The notes under the pieces: model-generated
The model's input: the letters and a program-made list of their open reading frames with translations, nothing else
What the model was told of the DNA's origin: nothing
Database searches by the model: none
Source: Petrimonas sulfuriphila
GTDB taxonomy: Bacteria; Bacteroidota; Bacteroidia; Bacteroidales; Dysgonomonadaceae
Assembly: GCA_038561985.1 (NCBI GenBank)
Contig: CP073276.1
Location: forward strand, 2,914,001-2,978,000
Length of the DNA stretch: 64,000 nt
Reading direction: 5' to 3'
Shown here: in pieces, positions 1-9,073 of the stretch
Numbering within the stretch: position 1 is the first letter of the stretch
How the letters are laid out: each line of letters begins with the position of its first letter
Position numbers and translations under genes: made by a program

Positions 1-2
1 AA

Positions 3-791
3 GAAGACGAAGAAGAAACCATTGAAAACAAATTGACTGTATTGCCCGATAAACGCGACATTTCCATCGAAAACCTCTCATTCAGTTACGACGGCGCCGA
101 CCGTGATTATGTGTTGGATAATATCAATCTGACTATTCCTCAGGAAAAAGTAACCGCCATAGTGGGAGCTAGCGGAAGCGGAAAAACCACGTTAATAAAA
201 CTATTGTTGGGTTTTTACGAGCCCAACAAGGGAACCATCAAAGTGGGCGAGACACCGTTAAGCATAATCAATCCGCACTTGTGGCGGAGCAAATCCGGCT
301 CGGTCATGCAGGACGGATTTATCTTTTCGGACACTATCGCACAAAACATCGGTGTAGGAAATGATTATGTTGACATAGAGAAACTTCGTCATGCCGTAAC
401 AGTTGCCAATATTCGTGATTTTATTGATTCCCTGCCTTTGGGTTACAATACCAAGATCGGAATGGAGGGAAGCGGAATAAGCCAAGGCCAGCGTCAACGC
501 ATCCTGATTGCCCGGGCCGTATATAAAAACCCGGAATTTATCTTTCTCGATGAAGCCACCAATGCTTTAGATGCCAATAACGAGAAAGAAATCATGAAAC
601 ACCTACAGGAGTTTTATAAAGGGAAGACGGTAGTTGTGGTGGCACACCGATTAAGCACGGTACGCAATGCCGACAAAATAGTGGTGTTAGACCAGGGAAA
701 AGTAGCGGAAGAAGGTGCACACCAAGAACTGACCGCTTTGCGTGGCAAATATTACGAATTGGTTAAAAACCAGTTGGAGTTGGGTAAATGA
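3..791 (+). CDS. Peptide-exporting ABC transporter, C-terminal ATPase part (5' end outside window)
   Basis: The reading frame is open from the first bases of the window, so this is the 3' end of a larger gene. About 260 residues remain and form one complete nucleotide-binding domain. Visible motifs are a Walker A (GASGSGKTT), a signature loop (SGISQGQRQR), a Walker B (FIFLDEATNALD) and a switch histidine (VVAHRLSTV). This arrangement belongs to half-transporters fused to a membrane domain, often with an N-terminal C39 peptidase that removes GG leaders; neither part is in the window. The GG-leader peptide at 916 and the HlyD adaptor at 3314 suggest a bacteriocin-type exporter working in the inner membrane. 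Another exporter class cannot be excluded without the missing N-terminus. Confidence 0.9.
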   Translation, partial: EDEEETIENKLTVLPDKRDISIENLSFSYDGADRDYVLDNINLTIPQEKVTAIVGASGSGKTTLIKLLLGFYEPNKGTIKVGETPLSIINPHLWRSKSGSVMQDGFIFSDTIAQNIGVGNDYVDIEKLRHAVTVANIRDFIDSLPLGYNTKIGMEGSGISQGQRQRILIARAVYKNPEFIFLDEATNALDANNEKEIMKHLQEFYKGKTVVVVAHRLSTVRNADKIVVLDQGKVAEEGAHQELTALRGKYYELVKNQLELGK

Positions 792-915
792 ATCTCTAAA
801 AGATAACGGAATATGGTGAATATAAGCTATAAAATTACTGCTAAATCAAAGGGTCGTAATAATTGTTAAATCAACAATTGGAAATAATCTTTGGTACAAA
901 TTTAAATTTTTACAA

Positions 916-1170
916 ATGAAAAAATTAAGTAAAATTAAATTGAAGGATGCGGTTGTTCTTGAAAACCGAGAAATGAAAGCTATTTTCGGAGGATCTGGAG
1001 TATCAGGAACATGCGGTTACAGGATAGTTTACATTGATCCAGCCGAAACTGTCATCAAATGTAATCTATCTTTTCAAGAGGTAGATAATGCGATTGCTCA
1101 TGCTTGGGCACTGGGTCTTGAATATAATTGGTGCTGTGACAGTTGTTCGACAACATCTTATTGCGGATAA
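916..1170 (+). CDS. Cysteine-rich GG-leader peptide precursor (natural product precursor type)
   Basis: This 84-residue protein begins with a charged leader (MKKLSKIKLKDAVVLENREM) and then KAIFGGSG, the double-glycine site seen in Bacteroidetes natural-product precursors of the TIGR04149 type. Cleavage after GG would free a core of about 58 residues. The core has six cysteines: one soon after the cleavage site, one mid-core and four in the last dozen residues (CCDSC then CG at the C-terminus). The gene lies 125 bp downstream of the exporter ATPase, whose missing N-terminus could supply the C39 protease. The DNA is much richer in A+T than the exporter. Leader and context are strong evidence; the nature of any modification (disulfides, thioethers) is unknown. 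Confidence 0.75.
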   Translation: MKKLSKIKLKDAVVLENREMKAIFGGSGVSGTCGYRIVYIDPAETVIKCNLSFQEVDNAIAHAWALGLEYNWCCDSCSTTSYCG

Positions 1171-1402
1171 TAATGAATTATTTGGGATTGCTAAATAAAT
1201 ATAGAAATATAAATGGAATTACTTTAATAATTAACCATTTATACTCGATTCATCTATGGAAGTTTATCAATCCCAATTATTTAATTGATTTTCTGTGATT
1301 TTTAAACTACTTCAAAATTTACTATTTAAGTATGTTTTTAATAAATCTATTTATATATGTAAAAATTTTGAAGTAGCTCAAAATTTAAATAATAAATTAC
1401 TA

Positions 1403-2905
1403 ATGAAATATATTATATTGAAAATTTATAAACATCTTTTTCTTTTATTATTTAGTTTCTCTTTGATTATTTTATTTACAAGTTGTTTCAACAAAAACGA
1501 TAAAAATATTGAAGAAAAAGAAAAAAATATTGTTCTTATTTTTAAAAATTGTCCAGATAGTATCAATTTCAAAATGCTCGATGGAAACTTAAAAATAAGA
1601 ACGGAATATGATGTTTTCTACGTCAACGACTCATTATACCAAAAGTTTTATTCTATAAGGCCAAGTGTATCCGACACTCTTAGAATTAACACTAAAAGAA
1701 AACATGTTGAATTATCCCATAAATATAATGCCGTAAATGAAGCCTTGTATTTGTTTGAGAAAGGTGATACTATTATTTTTAATTACGAAGATGATAAGCC
1801 TTTTGCTGAAATAATGAATAGATCAACTAATAGACAAGAGGTAAATTATAATTTAGAAATAACAAAAGAAGACAATATTCCGATTGAAGCCTTATACAGG
1901 TATCAATACTTTAGTAACACAATCCCGAAAATTAGTAAAGAAAAATTTAGAGAATTATTAATTAGTGAACTACAAACTGAAAAGTATTTACTAGATTCTT
2001 TGCAAAAAAGGAATGTTTTGTCAATAAATAGTTTTCAATATCGTTACAACAATTTAGTATCTAAAATATATATTTCTTTTAAGAAAAATGGCCTATTACC
2101 CTTTGATAATAACTTCAACAAGTTACTTTCTGACACTGTGCTTTTTTCAGAAAATGAAGACTCTTTATTAAATTACAAAAATTACAGAGACATATTGTCT
2201 TATAAACTAAATACACGATTAAATGCTATACCGATGATTAGAGGTGAAGGCTATCAACGTCATAATTATGAAGAAAGATTTGATACCATCTTTAGCCTAG
2301 ATTTCTTGACTAATAATGCCAAACGTCATTTTATGGCTTTGGAGTTAGATAAGATCTTTGAGAATGGCAATGTTTTTAGTATCGAAGAATATAATAGAAA
2401 ATTCATAAATTTATTTGGCGATTCGATATTTACAAAAAAATTATTGAGAAAATACGAAATTGATTTTTCTCAAAAAAATGAACTTCTTCTTGAAGATATG
2501 AATGGTAATACTTATACTTTGCAGTCTGTATTAAATAAATATAAGGGATCTATTTTGTATATTGATTTCTGGGCAAGTTGGTGTGCTCCGTGCAGAGAAG
2601 CATTCAAATATAGCAGAAAGTTAAAATCAGAATTTAAAGATAAAAATGTTGTTTTTATATATTTGGCAAAAGATGATATTAAAAGCAATTGGCTAAAAGC
2701 TTGTAAGGATGAAAAAATCGACGCGAATAGTTACTCCATTATAAATTCAAAAACTTCTTCATACTTAAGTAAATTGAAAGTTAATACAATTCCTAGATAT
2801 ATAATTTACGATCCAAAGGGTAACCTTATAAATAGTAATGCCCCATCGCCTAATACTGAGGAGATTAGAATGATATTCAATAAACTAAGAAAAGATATAA
2901 ATTAA
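1403..2905 (+). CDS. Lipoprotein with C-terminal TlpA/ResA-like thioredoxin domain
   Basis: I chose the ATG at 1403 rather than an upstream in-frame GTG at 1295. The ATG gives a standard lipoprotein signal: a basic start, a hydrophobic run and a lipobox (LFTSC). The product is about 500 residues. Residues 20 to about 360 match no family I recognise. The last 140 residues form a thioredoxin fold of the TlpA/ResA type with DFWASWCAPC, the active-site CAPC near residues 394-397, and a cis-proline region (NTIPRY). It probably sits in the periplasm as a thiol-disulfide oxidoreductase. Next to a six-cysteine exported peptide, a role in handling its disulfides is plausible but unproven. The gene is very A+T-rich compared with its flanks. 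Confidence 0.8.
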   Translation: MKYIILKIYKHLFLLLFSFSLIILFTSCFNKNDKNIEEKEKNIVLIFKNCPDSINFKMLDGNLKIRTEYDVFYVNDSLYQKFYSIRPSVSDTLRINTKRKHVELSHKYNAVNEALYLFEKGDTIIFNYEDDKPFAEIMNRSTNRQEVNYNLEITKEDNIPIEALYRYQYFSNTIPKISKEKFRELLISELQTEKYLLDSLQKRNVLSINSFQYRYNNLVSKIYISFKKNGLLPFDNNFNKLLSDTVLFSENEDSLLNYKNYRDILSYKLNTRLNAIPMIRGEGYQRHNYEERFDTIFSLDFLTNNAKRHFMALELDKIFENGNVFSIEEYNRKFINLFGDSIFTKKLLRKYEIDFSQKNELLLEDMNGNTYTLQSVLNKYKGSILYIDFWASWCAPCREAFKYSRKLKSEFKDKNVVFIYLAKDDIKSNWLKACKDEKIDANSYSIINSKTSSYLSKLKVNTIPRYIIYDPKGNLINSNAPSPNTEEIRMIFNKLRKDIN

Positions 2906-3194
2906 AAGAATGTAAAGTTGAGAAAAATAGTATTATTTTAATTTTATAGTTAATTAGGAATTAGCGACAGCGTTTCAGTTTGTTTGAAAATGACTTTATG
3001 TTATGTATCAACTATATATTAAAAAACATTACAAATTAAAAATAGTTTTGTCCTGATTCAAGAAGTTATATCAATATTAAGTATGCTATGATACAAAGCA
3101 TATGGGTTCCACGTATTTGAGGTTAATGATTTGTTTTAACAGTTAGTAAACGAAAGATTTTTGTTCTACATATATATAAAGCCATTTTTAAGTA

Positions 3195-3312
3195 GGTCCA
3201 TAATAGGGAAAAAAGTTGTCGGAGAAGGTACACATGATTAACTTACAGTTCTGAAAGTGAAATATTACGAATTGGTAAAGAGCCTATTGAAACTTGGAAA
3301 TAATACGCAAAG
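3195..3312 (+). pseudogene. Remnant of a second ABC exporter gene (last ~35 codons)
   Basis: This stretch repeats, in degenerate form, the 3' end of the exporter at 3-791. Translated, it reads EGTHD, a stop codon, then LTVLK and KYYELVKSLLKLG, against EGAHQELTALRGKYYELVKNQLELGK in the intact gene. The DNA string aaatattacgaattggt is shared exactly. An in-frame stop and missing upstream sequence show that it is not functional. It lies directly before the HlyD gene, where the end of an exporter gene would be expected. This suggests either an ancestral second exporter or a recombination that duplicated the junction when the A+T-rich cassette entered. Confidence 0.75.
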
Positions 3313-3313
3313 C

Positions 3314-4627
3314 ATGGGTGAAAAAATTAAAAAATACAAGGAAATAGAGCTTCGCAGCGAGGAAGTCCAGGAGGTGATGAGTCAAATTCCATCGTGGATA
3401 TTAAGAAGAGGAATAACTACATTGTTCACTATTGTTTTGTTATTACTTGTTGGCAGTTGGTTCTTTAAGTATCCCGATGTAATAACGGCCGAAATTACTG
3501 TAACTTCATTAGAACCTCCTGCGAGCATCATTGCCCGATCCACGGGAAAGATTGATGAAATATTCGTTAGAAACAACGAGGCGGTTGGAGCTCAAACGCC
3601 ACTGGCGGTTATCCAGAATCCGGCAAACAGCGAAGATATGCTATTGCTTATCCAAACGATAAAACGATGGGAAGCATCGGACTATTCCGATGAAACGGCA
3701 TTGTCCGTTTTTGCAGAAAAATCGTTTGCCTTGGGAAGCATCCAATCCGTTTATGCCGCTTTTCTCAACAGTTTGAGCGATTATCAGAATTATAAAACAT
3801 TAAATTATTATCCTCAAAAAATTGCTTCACAAAAACAACAGTTGGTAACTCAAAAAGAATATTACGATCGCATCATCAAACAGGAGCCGGTCGTAAATGA
3901 ACAATTCAAGACATCAAAAAGTATTTTCGAGCGCGACTCCATTCTTTTATCAAAAAACGTAATTTCGGGTAATGAATACGATTTATCTAAAAGCAGCTTT
4001 TTACAAAACAAGCAAGTGTATCTTTCCTTTAATGCATCGCTCAAACAGTCAGAATTACAGCTCATGCAAGGCGAAGAAAACCTGTTGGATCTTCAGCAAC
4101 AGGCTACAGAATTGGAGCGAAAGTACCAGCTTTCGTTACAAAATGCTGCTGAAGCACTCAATGCTCAGATAAAAGAGTGGGAGCGCGATTATCTATTAGT
4201 GAGCCCCATCGACGGTTTTGTTACGCAAATGGGAATTTGGAGCAGCAATCAAAACGTAAATGTTGGTGAGACCGTTTTTACGGTTATCCCGTCCCAACAG
4301 GATACACCTAAAGGTAAAGCCATGCTTCCTGTTCAGGGCGCAGGGAAGGTCAGGATAGGGCAGCGAGCAAATGTCCGCATCAACAATTTCCCGGACCAGG
4401 AGTTTGGTTATTTAATTGGAAGAATTGAAAGCATATCAAGTGTTCCAGACGCCGAAGGATTTTACGTGGTGGAAATTCAATTCCCAAACGGGATGAAAAC
4501 CAATTATGAAAAAACACTACCCATAACCCAACAGATACTGGGTACAGCTGATATTATTACTGAAGATCTACGGTTGATAGAGCGTTTTTTTATGCCGGTA
4601 AAAAAAATATTAAAGAATAGTTTATGA
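3314..4627 (+). CDS. HlyD-family membrane-fusion (adaptor) protein
   Basis: The product is 437 residues and links an inner-membrane exporter to an outer-membrane channel. One membrane helix lies near residues 33-52 (LFTIVLLLLVGSWFF). It is followed by a lipoyl/biotinyl half-motif (ARSTGKIDEIFVRNNEAV), a long coiled-coil hairpin (about 120-280), the second half-motif (LVSPIDGFVTQMG) and a beta-barrel region. The frame is open further upstream, but those codons belong to the exporter remnant, so the ATG at 3314 (MGEKIKKYKEIELRSEE) is the sensible start. It most likely partners the ABC exporter at the left edge; no outer-membrane channel gene is visible here. Confidence 0.9.
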   Translation: MGEKIKKYKEIELRSEEVQEVMSQIPSWILRRGITTLFTIVLLLLVGSWFFKYPDVITAEITVTSLEPPASIIARSTGKIDEIFVRNNEAVGAQTPLAVIQNPANSEDMLLLIQTIKRWEASDYSDETALSVFAEKSFALGSIQSVYAAFLNSLSDYQNYKTLNYYPQKIASQKQQLVTQKEYYDRIIKQEPVVNEQFKTSKSIFERDSILLSKNVISGNEYDLSKSSFLQNKQVYLSFNASLKQSELQLMQGEENLLDLQQQATELERKYQLSLQNAAEALNAQIKEWERDYLLVSPIDGFVTQMGIWSSNQNVNVGETVFTVIPSQQDTPKGKAMLPVQGAGKVRIGQRANVRINNFPDQEFGYLIGRIESISSVPDAEGFYVVEIQFPNGMKTNYEKTLPITQQILGTADIITEDLRLIERFFMPVKKILKNSL

Positions 4628-4662
4628 AGCAAAATAAAATTTTACCTCTATAAAATAACAAA

Positions 4663-5961
4663 GTGGACATACGGAAGAAAATCGATAACAATAAGGAAGT
4701 TATTGGGGTAGTCGGCTTGGGATATGTGGGCTTACCTTTAGCGGTGGCTTTTGCAGAAGCTGAACTGCATGTAATTGGTTTCGACAAATCTCAGGAATAT
4801 GTTGATAAAATCAACCAGGGTGAAAACTATATTAAGGATATCCGTGATGCTGCGTTGAAAGAGGCGATTAGTAATGAGTTTTTAAAAGCTACAACCGATT
4901 TCTCGAAAATTAATTACTGTGATGTTTTGTTAATTTGCGTTCCGACACCGTTAGACCGTTTTAAAAAGCCCGATATGAGTTATATCGAATCGGCATGTGT
5001 CAGTATTGGGCAATACATGAAACGTGAAGTGTTCATATGCCTCGAAAGCACTACCTATCCCACCACTACCGAAACGTTCATGATGCCGATTATTGAAAAG
5101 GAATCGGGTATGAAGCACGGCAAGGATTTCTGGTTGGCATTTTCTCCCGAACGGATTGATCCGGGCAACTCTTTCTTCCATATTAAAAATATCCCGAAAG
5201 TAATTGGAGCTATCACACCGGAGGGATTGGAAATAGGAAAAAGTATTTATTCAAAAGCTATCGAAAAAATTCATACGGTAAGTTCGCCACGTGTAGCCGA
5301 AATGGTCAAGATTCTTGAAAACACCTACCGTCTGGTCAATATCAGCCTCATCAACGAATTGGCCTTGTTGGCAGGTAAAATGGATATCAATATTTGGGAA
5401 GTGATCGAAGCTGCCAAAACCAAACCATTCGGATTTCAAGCGTTTTATCCCGGGGCGGGTATCGGAGGCCATTGTATCCCGTTCGATCCGTTTTATTTAG
5501 AATATATCGCTAAGATTTATAATTTTGACTTGAGCATGATACATACTGCCGGACATATTAACATGCGGATGCCGTATTATATGTACATCAAAATCAACTC
5601 GGCGCTCAATCGGAAAAAGAAGTCAATAAACGGTAGTAGAGTCTTTTTCTTGGGCGTAGCTTACAAACCAAATATCAATGATGAACGCGAATCCCCTATT
5701 ATTGAAATAATTGATGAAGTAGCAAAGAAAAACGGAATTGTTTCCTACAACGACCCGTATATCCCGCACATTACCACACACGAGGGTCATTTGTTTTCAT
5801 CGGTGGAGTTGTCACCCAAGATACTCGCAAATGCCGATGTAGTGGTGGTTGCAACCAAACATGCCGTTTATGATTTCGAAATGATACGTAAACATGCAGG
5901 GTTGATTGTTGATTTGCAGAACGCATATAGTGAGGGCGGCGAAAATATTGATAAATTGTAA
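4663..5961 (+). CDS. wbpA: Nucleotide-sugar 6-dehydrogenase (WbpA-like)
   Basis: This 432-residue protein belongs to the UDP-glucose/UDP-HexNAc dehydrogenase family and probably oxidises UDP-GlcNAc at C6 to the uronic acid using NAD+. An N-terminal Rossmann motif (VIGVVGLGYVGLPLA) is followed by the conserved LICVPTPL segment, a central dimer helix with the ENTYRLVNI pattern, and the catalytic cysteine in GAGIGGHCIPFDP. The C-terminal domain has the FFLGVAYKPNINDERESP motif. The annotated start is a GTG. The next three genes match the remaining steps from UDP-GlcNAcA to a 2,3-diacetamido uronic acid, which supports WbpA rather than WecC or Ugd. Substrate assignment is by context. Confidence 0.85.
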   Translation: MDIRKKIDNNKEVIGVVGLGYVGLPLAVAFAEAELHVIGFDKSQEYVDKINQGENYIKDIRDAALKEAISNEFLKATTDFSKINYCDVLLICVPTPLDRFKKPDMSYIESACVSIGQYMKREVFICLESTTYPTTTETFMMPIIEKESGMKHGKDFWLAFSPERIDPGNSFFHIKNIPKVIGAITPEGLEIGKSIYSKAIEKIHTVSSPRVAEMVKILENTYRLVNISLINELALLAGKMDINIWEVIEAAKTKPFGFQAFYPGAGIGGHCIPFDPFYLEYIAKIYNFDLSMIHTAGHINMRMPYYMYIKINSALNRKKKSINGSRVFFLGVAYKPNINDERESPIIEIIDEVAKKNGIVSYNDPYIPHITTHEGHLFSSVELSPKILANADVVVVATKHAVYDFEMIRKHAGLIVDLQNAYSEGGENIDKL

Positions 5962-5977
5962 CTTCATTTGATCGCCT

Positions 5978-7102
5978 ATGGAAATTAAAATGTGCGACCT
6001 TATCGATCAATACAGAAAGATTCAACCGGAAGTGGATGATGCGATATCGCAGGTAATCAACAATTCCGCCTTTATCAACGGGCCTCAGATCAATGAGTTC
6101 AAAGCCAGCCTTGAACAATATACAGGTACTAAACATGTTATCCCTTGCGCCAACGGAACCGACGCACTGCAGTTGGCATTGATGGCGTTGGACCTGCAGC
6201 CGGGTGACGAAGTGATCGTCCCGGCATTTACTTATGTGGCGGCAGCCGAGGCGATTGGCCTGTTACGGTTAGTGCCGGTAATGGTGGATGTGGACTACCA
6301 TTCATTTAACATCACATTGGGTAACATCGGGAAGGGACTTTCACCGAAAACCAGAGCTATCATTCCCGTTCATCTTTTTGGGCAGAGCTGTCCGATGGAA
6401 GAGATCATGAACTTCGCGCAGAAACACCGGCTGTTCGTGGTGGAAGACAACGCGCAGGCAATCGGAGCGTATTATACTTTTTCCGACGGCTCCAAAAAAC
6501 AAACCGGAACCATCGGACATATCGGCTGCACTTCGTTTTTCCCGACCAAGAATTTAGGCTGTTTTGGCGATGGCGGCGCTCTGATGACTGACGATGACAT
6601 TCTTGCCGAGCGTTTGCGAGCGATGACGGTACACGGGCAAATTGAGAAGTATTGCCATGAAATATTGGGATGCAACTCACGTCTGGATACCCTCCAGGCT
6701 GCCATTCTTAATGTAAAGATTCAGCATCTGGACGAATACATACAAGCCCGTCAACGTGCAGCAAGAATTTATTCCGAAGGTTTGAAGAATATAGATGGAA
6801 TAACGCTTCCTGAAGAAATGTCGTACTCCACACATGTTTATCATCAATACACTCTCAAAGTAAAGGATGGTATGCGCAATGCCTTAAAAGAACATCTTTT
6901 GAAGCAGGGTATACCCTCTATGATTTATTATCCGTTGCCTCTTAACAAGCAGAACGCCTTCAAAAATATTGTTCCCACTTCTGAGCAGTTGAATGTATCA
7001 ACCGAATTAGCTCAATCGGTATTGTCATTACCAATGCACACTGAACTTTCCGAAGAAGAGCAAAAGCATATCATCACATCTATTCAAACATTTTTTAAGT
7101 GA
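5978..7102 (+). CDS. wbpE: DegT/DnrJ/EryC1-family sugar aminotransferase (WbpE-like)
   Basis: This 374-residue PLP enzyme would put an amino group on C3 of the keto-sugar made by a WbpB-type dehydrogenase. It has [12 protein letters not shown] near residue 60, the [10 protein letters not shown] segment that contacts PLP, and the catalytic lysine in [17 protein letters not shown]. Length and motifs fit the WbpE/WlbC group. It starts 16 bp after wbpA and its TGA overlaps the ATG of the acetyltransferase, so the genes are co-transcribed. The same family includes aminotransferases acting on other sugars; the WbpE label rests on the four-gene set. Confidence 0.85.
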   Translation: MEIKMCDLIDQYRKIQPEVDDAISQVINNSAFINGPQINEFKASLEQYTGTKHVIPCANGTDALQLALMALDLQPGDEVIVPAFTYVAAAEAIGLLRLVPVMVDVDYHSFNITLGNIGKGLSPKTRAIIPVHLFGQSCPMEEIMNFAQKHRLFVVEDNAQAIGAYYTFSDGSKKQTGTIGHIGCTSFFPTKNLGCFGDGGALMTDDDILAERLRAMTVHGQIEKYCHEILGCNSRLDTLQAAILNVKIQHLDEYIQARQRAARIYSEGLKNIDGITLPEEMSYSTHVYHQYTLKVKDGMRNALKEHLLKQGIPSMIYYPLPLNKQNAFKNIVPTSEQLNVSTELAQSVLSLPMHTELSEEEQKHIITSIQTFFK

Positions 7103-7680
7103 TGGAGAAAGATTATTTTGCACATTCCACGGCAGTTATCGATGAAGGGTGCCAAATCGGCAAAGGAACCAAAATCTGGCACTTTTCGCATCTGATGGCC
7201 GGATGCGTGATCGGGAATAATTGCAATATCGGGCAGAATGTAGTAATCTCACCTGGTGTGATATTGGGCAACAACGTCAAGGTACAGAATAACGTATCGG
7301 TTTATACCGGAGTAACTTGCGACGATGATGTCTTTCTCGGCCCGTCGTGTGTTTTCACAAATGTGGTTAATCCCCGCAGTGCCATCAACCGCCATGGGTC
7401 GTTTGCTAAAACCCGTGTAGGGAAAGGCGCAACCATCGGCGCGAATGCCACCGTCATTTGCGGACACGACATTGGCGCTTATGCTTTCATCGGCGCGGGA
7501 GCGGTGGTTACCAAAAATGTGCCGTCTTATGCCTTATTGGTCGGCAATCCCGCCCGTCACACCGGATGGATGAGCGAATACGGGCATCGCCTGAATTTCG
7601 ATGGAAATGGAATGGCGGTTTGTCCTGAAAGCGGGCAGAAATACCGAATTGAGAAAAATAATGTAACAAGAATTAAATAA
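7102..7680 (+). CDS. wbpD: UDP-3-amino-sugar N-acetyltransferase (WbpD-like, left-handed beta-helix)
   Basis: The 192-residue protein is almost wholly hexapeptide repeats of a left-handed beta-helix (for example [19 protein letters not shown]). This is the fold of WbpD/WlbB, which acetylate the 3-amino group of UDP-GlcNAc3NA using acetyl-CoA. The motif [15 protein letters not shown] and the tail [12 protein letters not shown] are typical of this subgroup. The ATG at 7102 overlaps the previous stop as TGATG; a GTG three bases upstream is possible but less likely. The next gene begins two bases after the stop, so this is part of the wbp-like operon. Confidence 0.85.
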   Translation: MEKDYFAHSTAVIDEGCQIGKGTKIWHFSHLMAGCVIGNNCNIGQNVVISPGVILGNNVKVQNNVSVYTGVTCDDDVFLGPSCVFTNVVNPRSAINRHGSFAKTRVGKGATIGANATVICGHDIGAYAFIGAGAVVTKNVPSYALLVGNPARHTGWMSEYGHRLNFDGNGMAVCPESGQKYRIEKNNVTRIK

Positions 7681-7681
7681 A

Positions 7682-8239
7682 ATGAGTACGATGAAACTGG
7701 CATTGGTTGGTTGCGGCAGAGTATCCGAACGCCATATTGAGGCGGTCCGGGCTGTGGAGGGTATTGATATCTCGGTGGTTTGCGACATCGATGAAAAAAA
7801 GGCGCAAACGGTTTCCGGGCAACTGTCTGTTCCTTATCTTACGGATTATAAACAGTTAAGAGATGTGGATGTGGTATCCGTGATGACGCCATCGGGAATG
7901 CACCCGCGCCATGTCATTGAAATAGCCGAACATACCAATATTCCATATATCATTTGCGAAAAACCAGTATCGCTTACACAGCGTGAACTGTATGAAATGT
8001 ACGATAGGGTGAACAAGGCTGAGAAGAAATTATTGCCGGTATTTCAAAACCGCTACAACCCGCTGATTGTGTTTTTGAAAGACCTGATTGATACCTGCAA
8101 ACTGGGAATGATCTATCAGTTTGTATGTAATATCTTTTGGAATCGTGACGATGATTATTTTGGAATAGACTGGCATGGGACCAAAGCTTATGATGGTGTA
8201 ATTAGCAAATTTACAATGTACAAAAAATGGCAATGTTGA
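7682..8239 (+). pseudogene. wbpB: Gfo/Idh/MocA dehydrogenase (WbpB-like), 5' half, split by IS21 element
   Basis: The first ~172 codons encode a Rossmann domain (LALVGCGRVSERHIEAV) with the conserved EKP motif (YIICEKPVSLT), as in WbpB, which oxidises C3 of UDP-GlcNAcA. The native frame runs to KAYDG at 8196; the remaining codons to the stop at 8239 come from the left end of the inserted IS. Joining 8196 to 10786 restores KAYDGGVFYTQASHYVD, the substrate-domain motif of the family. As it stands the gene should give a truncated, inactive enzyme, unless another copy exists elsewhere. Confidence 0.9.
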
Positions 8240-8270
8240 GTGTACAACTTTTGGCAATATCCAATGTACA
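8197..8270. repeat. IS21 left terminal repeat with 24-bp phased TGTACA boxes
   Basis: TGTACA occurs at 8217, 8241 and 8265, exactly 24 bp apart, each of the first two followed by a (T)GGCAA motif about 10 bases on. The right end mirrors this. Such multiple end repeats are known as transposase-binding sites in IS21 elements. Confidence 0.8.
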
Positions 8271-8320
8271 GGTTTAACATTACATTAACTATCTCTTTTT
8301 TATTGTATTCAACTGTTTTT

Positions 8321-9073
8321 TTATTCTTTCTCAAGGAAAGTTTTCCGGTTGTCCATACGGTAACCGTTTCCCTCGAACCTGATCACCTCGCAACGATATA
8401 GCAGTCGATCCAGGATGGCTGTGGCTAACACTTCATCATCCAGTGTCTCCGCCCACTGGCTGGGTGACTTGTTAGTGGTGATGATGATCGAGCACTGCTC
8501 ATGCAGGTGATTGATCAGATTGAACAGAGCCACCGCTTCACTCTTTTGCACCGGGAACATCATGATGTCATCTATGGCAATCAGGTGTGCCTTGGTGTAT
8601 CGCTTGTAGGTGCTCATTGCCGATGAGATGATTTCTTTCCTGTTGAGCACGCCTATCAGGTCAGCCATGGTGGTAAAATAGGCCCTATAACCTTTCTTGA
8701 TGGCATCATTGACCAGTCCCCCGGCCAGGTATGTTTTGCCCGTACCGCTTGGACCCATCAGCACCAGGTTGTATAGCTGATCGACCCAGAGCAGCTCCCT
8801 GAGCTGTGTCATCTGCCTTATGCCGATGCTGCTCGAGGCCTTGTAATCGTACTCGTCAAGCTCGTGTGCACGTGGCAGACGGGCCAGTTTAGTCCTGCGC
8901 CGGTAATCATTCAGCTGTCGCTGCTCCAGCTCTTTTACAAGCATGTTCTCCAGGAAGTCCGCGTATCCCGGTGTATCTATGCTCGCCTGGTGAAGCATCG
9001 GCTGCAAGTTTTTGCTCAGGTATCCCAAACGAAGTATGCCGGCATATTGCTTCATGTTTTCTATCTGCTTCAT
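8321..9073 (-). CDS. istB: IS21 helper ATPase IstB
   Basis: The 250-residue protein is the AAA+ ATPase that assists IS21 transposition and target choice. It has a Walker A (GPSGTGKTYLAGG), a Walker B (HLIAIDDIMMF) and a sensor segment (SIIITTNKSP), with the DnaC-like fold of the family. Its start overlaps the end of istA by 4 bp, the translational coupling normal for this IS family. Length and motifs are intact, so the element may be active. Confidence 0.95.
   Translation of the reverse strand: MKQIENMKQYAGILRLGYLSKNLQPMLHQASIDTPGYADFLENMLVKELEQRQLNDYRRRTKLARLPRAHELDEYDYKASSSIGIRQMTQLRELLWVDQLYNLVLMGPSGTGKTYLAGGLVNDAIKKGYRAYFTTMADLIGVLNRKEIISSAMSTYKRYTKAHLIAIDDIMMFPVQKSEAVALFNLINHLHEQCSIIITTNKSPSQWAETLDDEVLATAILDRLLYRCEVIRFEGNGYRMDNRKTFLEKE

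Noticed and set aside
1295-1402. Upstream GTG start for the thioredoxin lipoprotein
   Set aside because: The extra 36 residues place the lipoprotein signal inside the chain; the ATG at 1403 gives a normal signal and lipobox.
3257-3313. N-terminal extension of HlyD (KYYELVKSLLKLG)
   Set aside because: These codons copy the C-terminus of the exporter ATPase and are a remnant of that gene, not part of HlyD.
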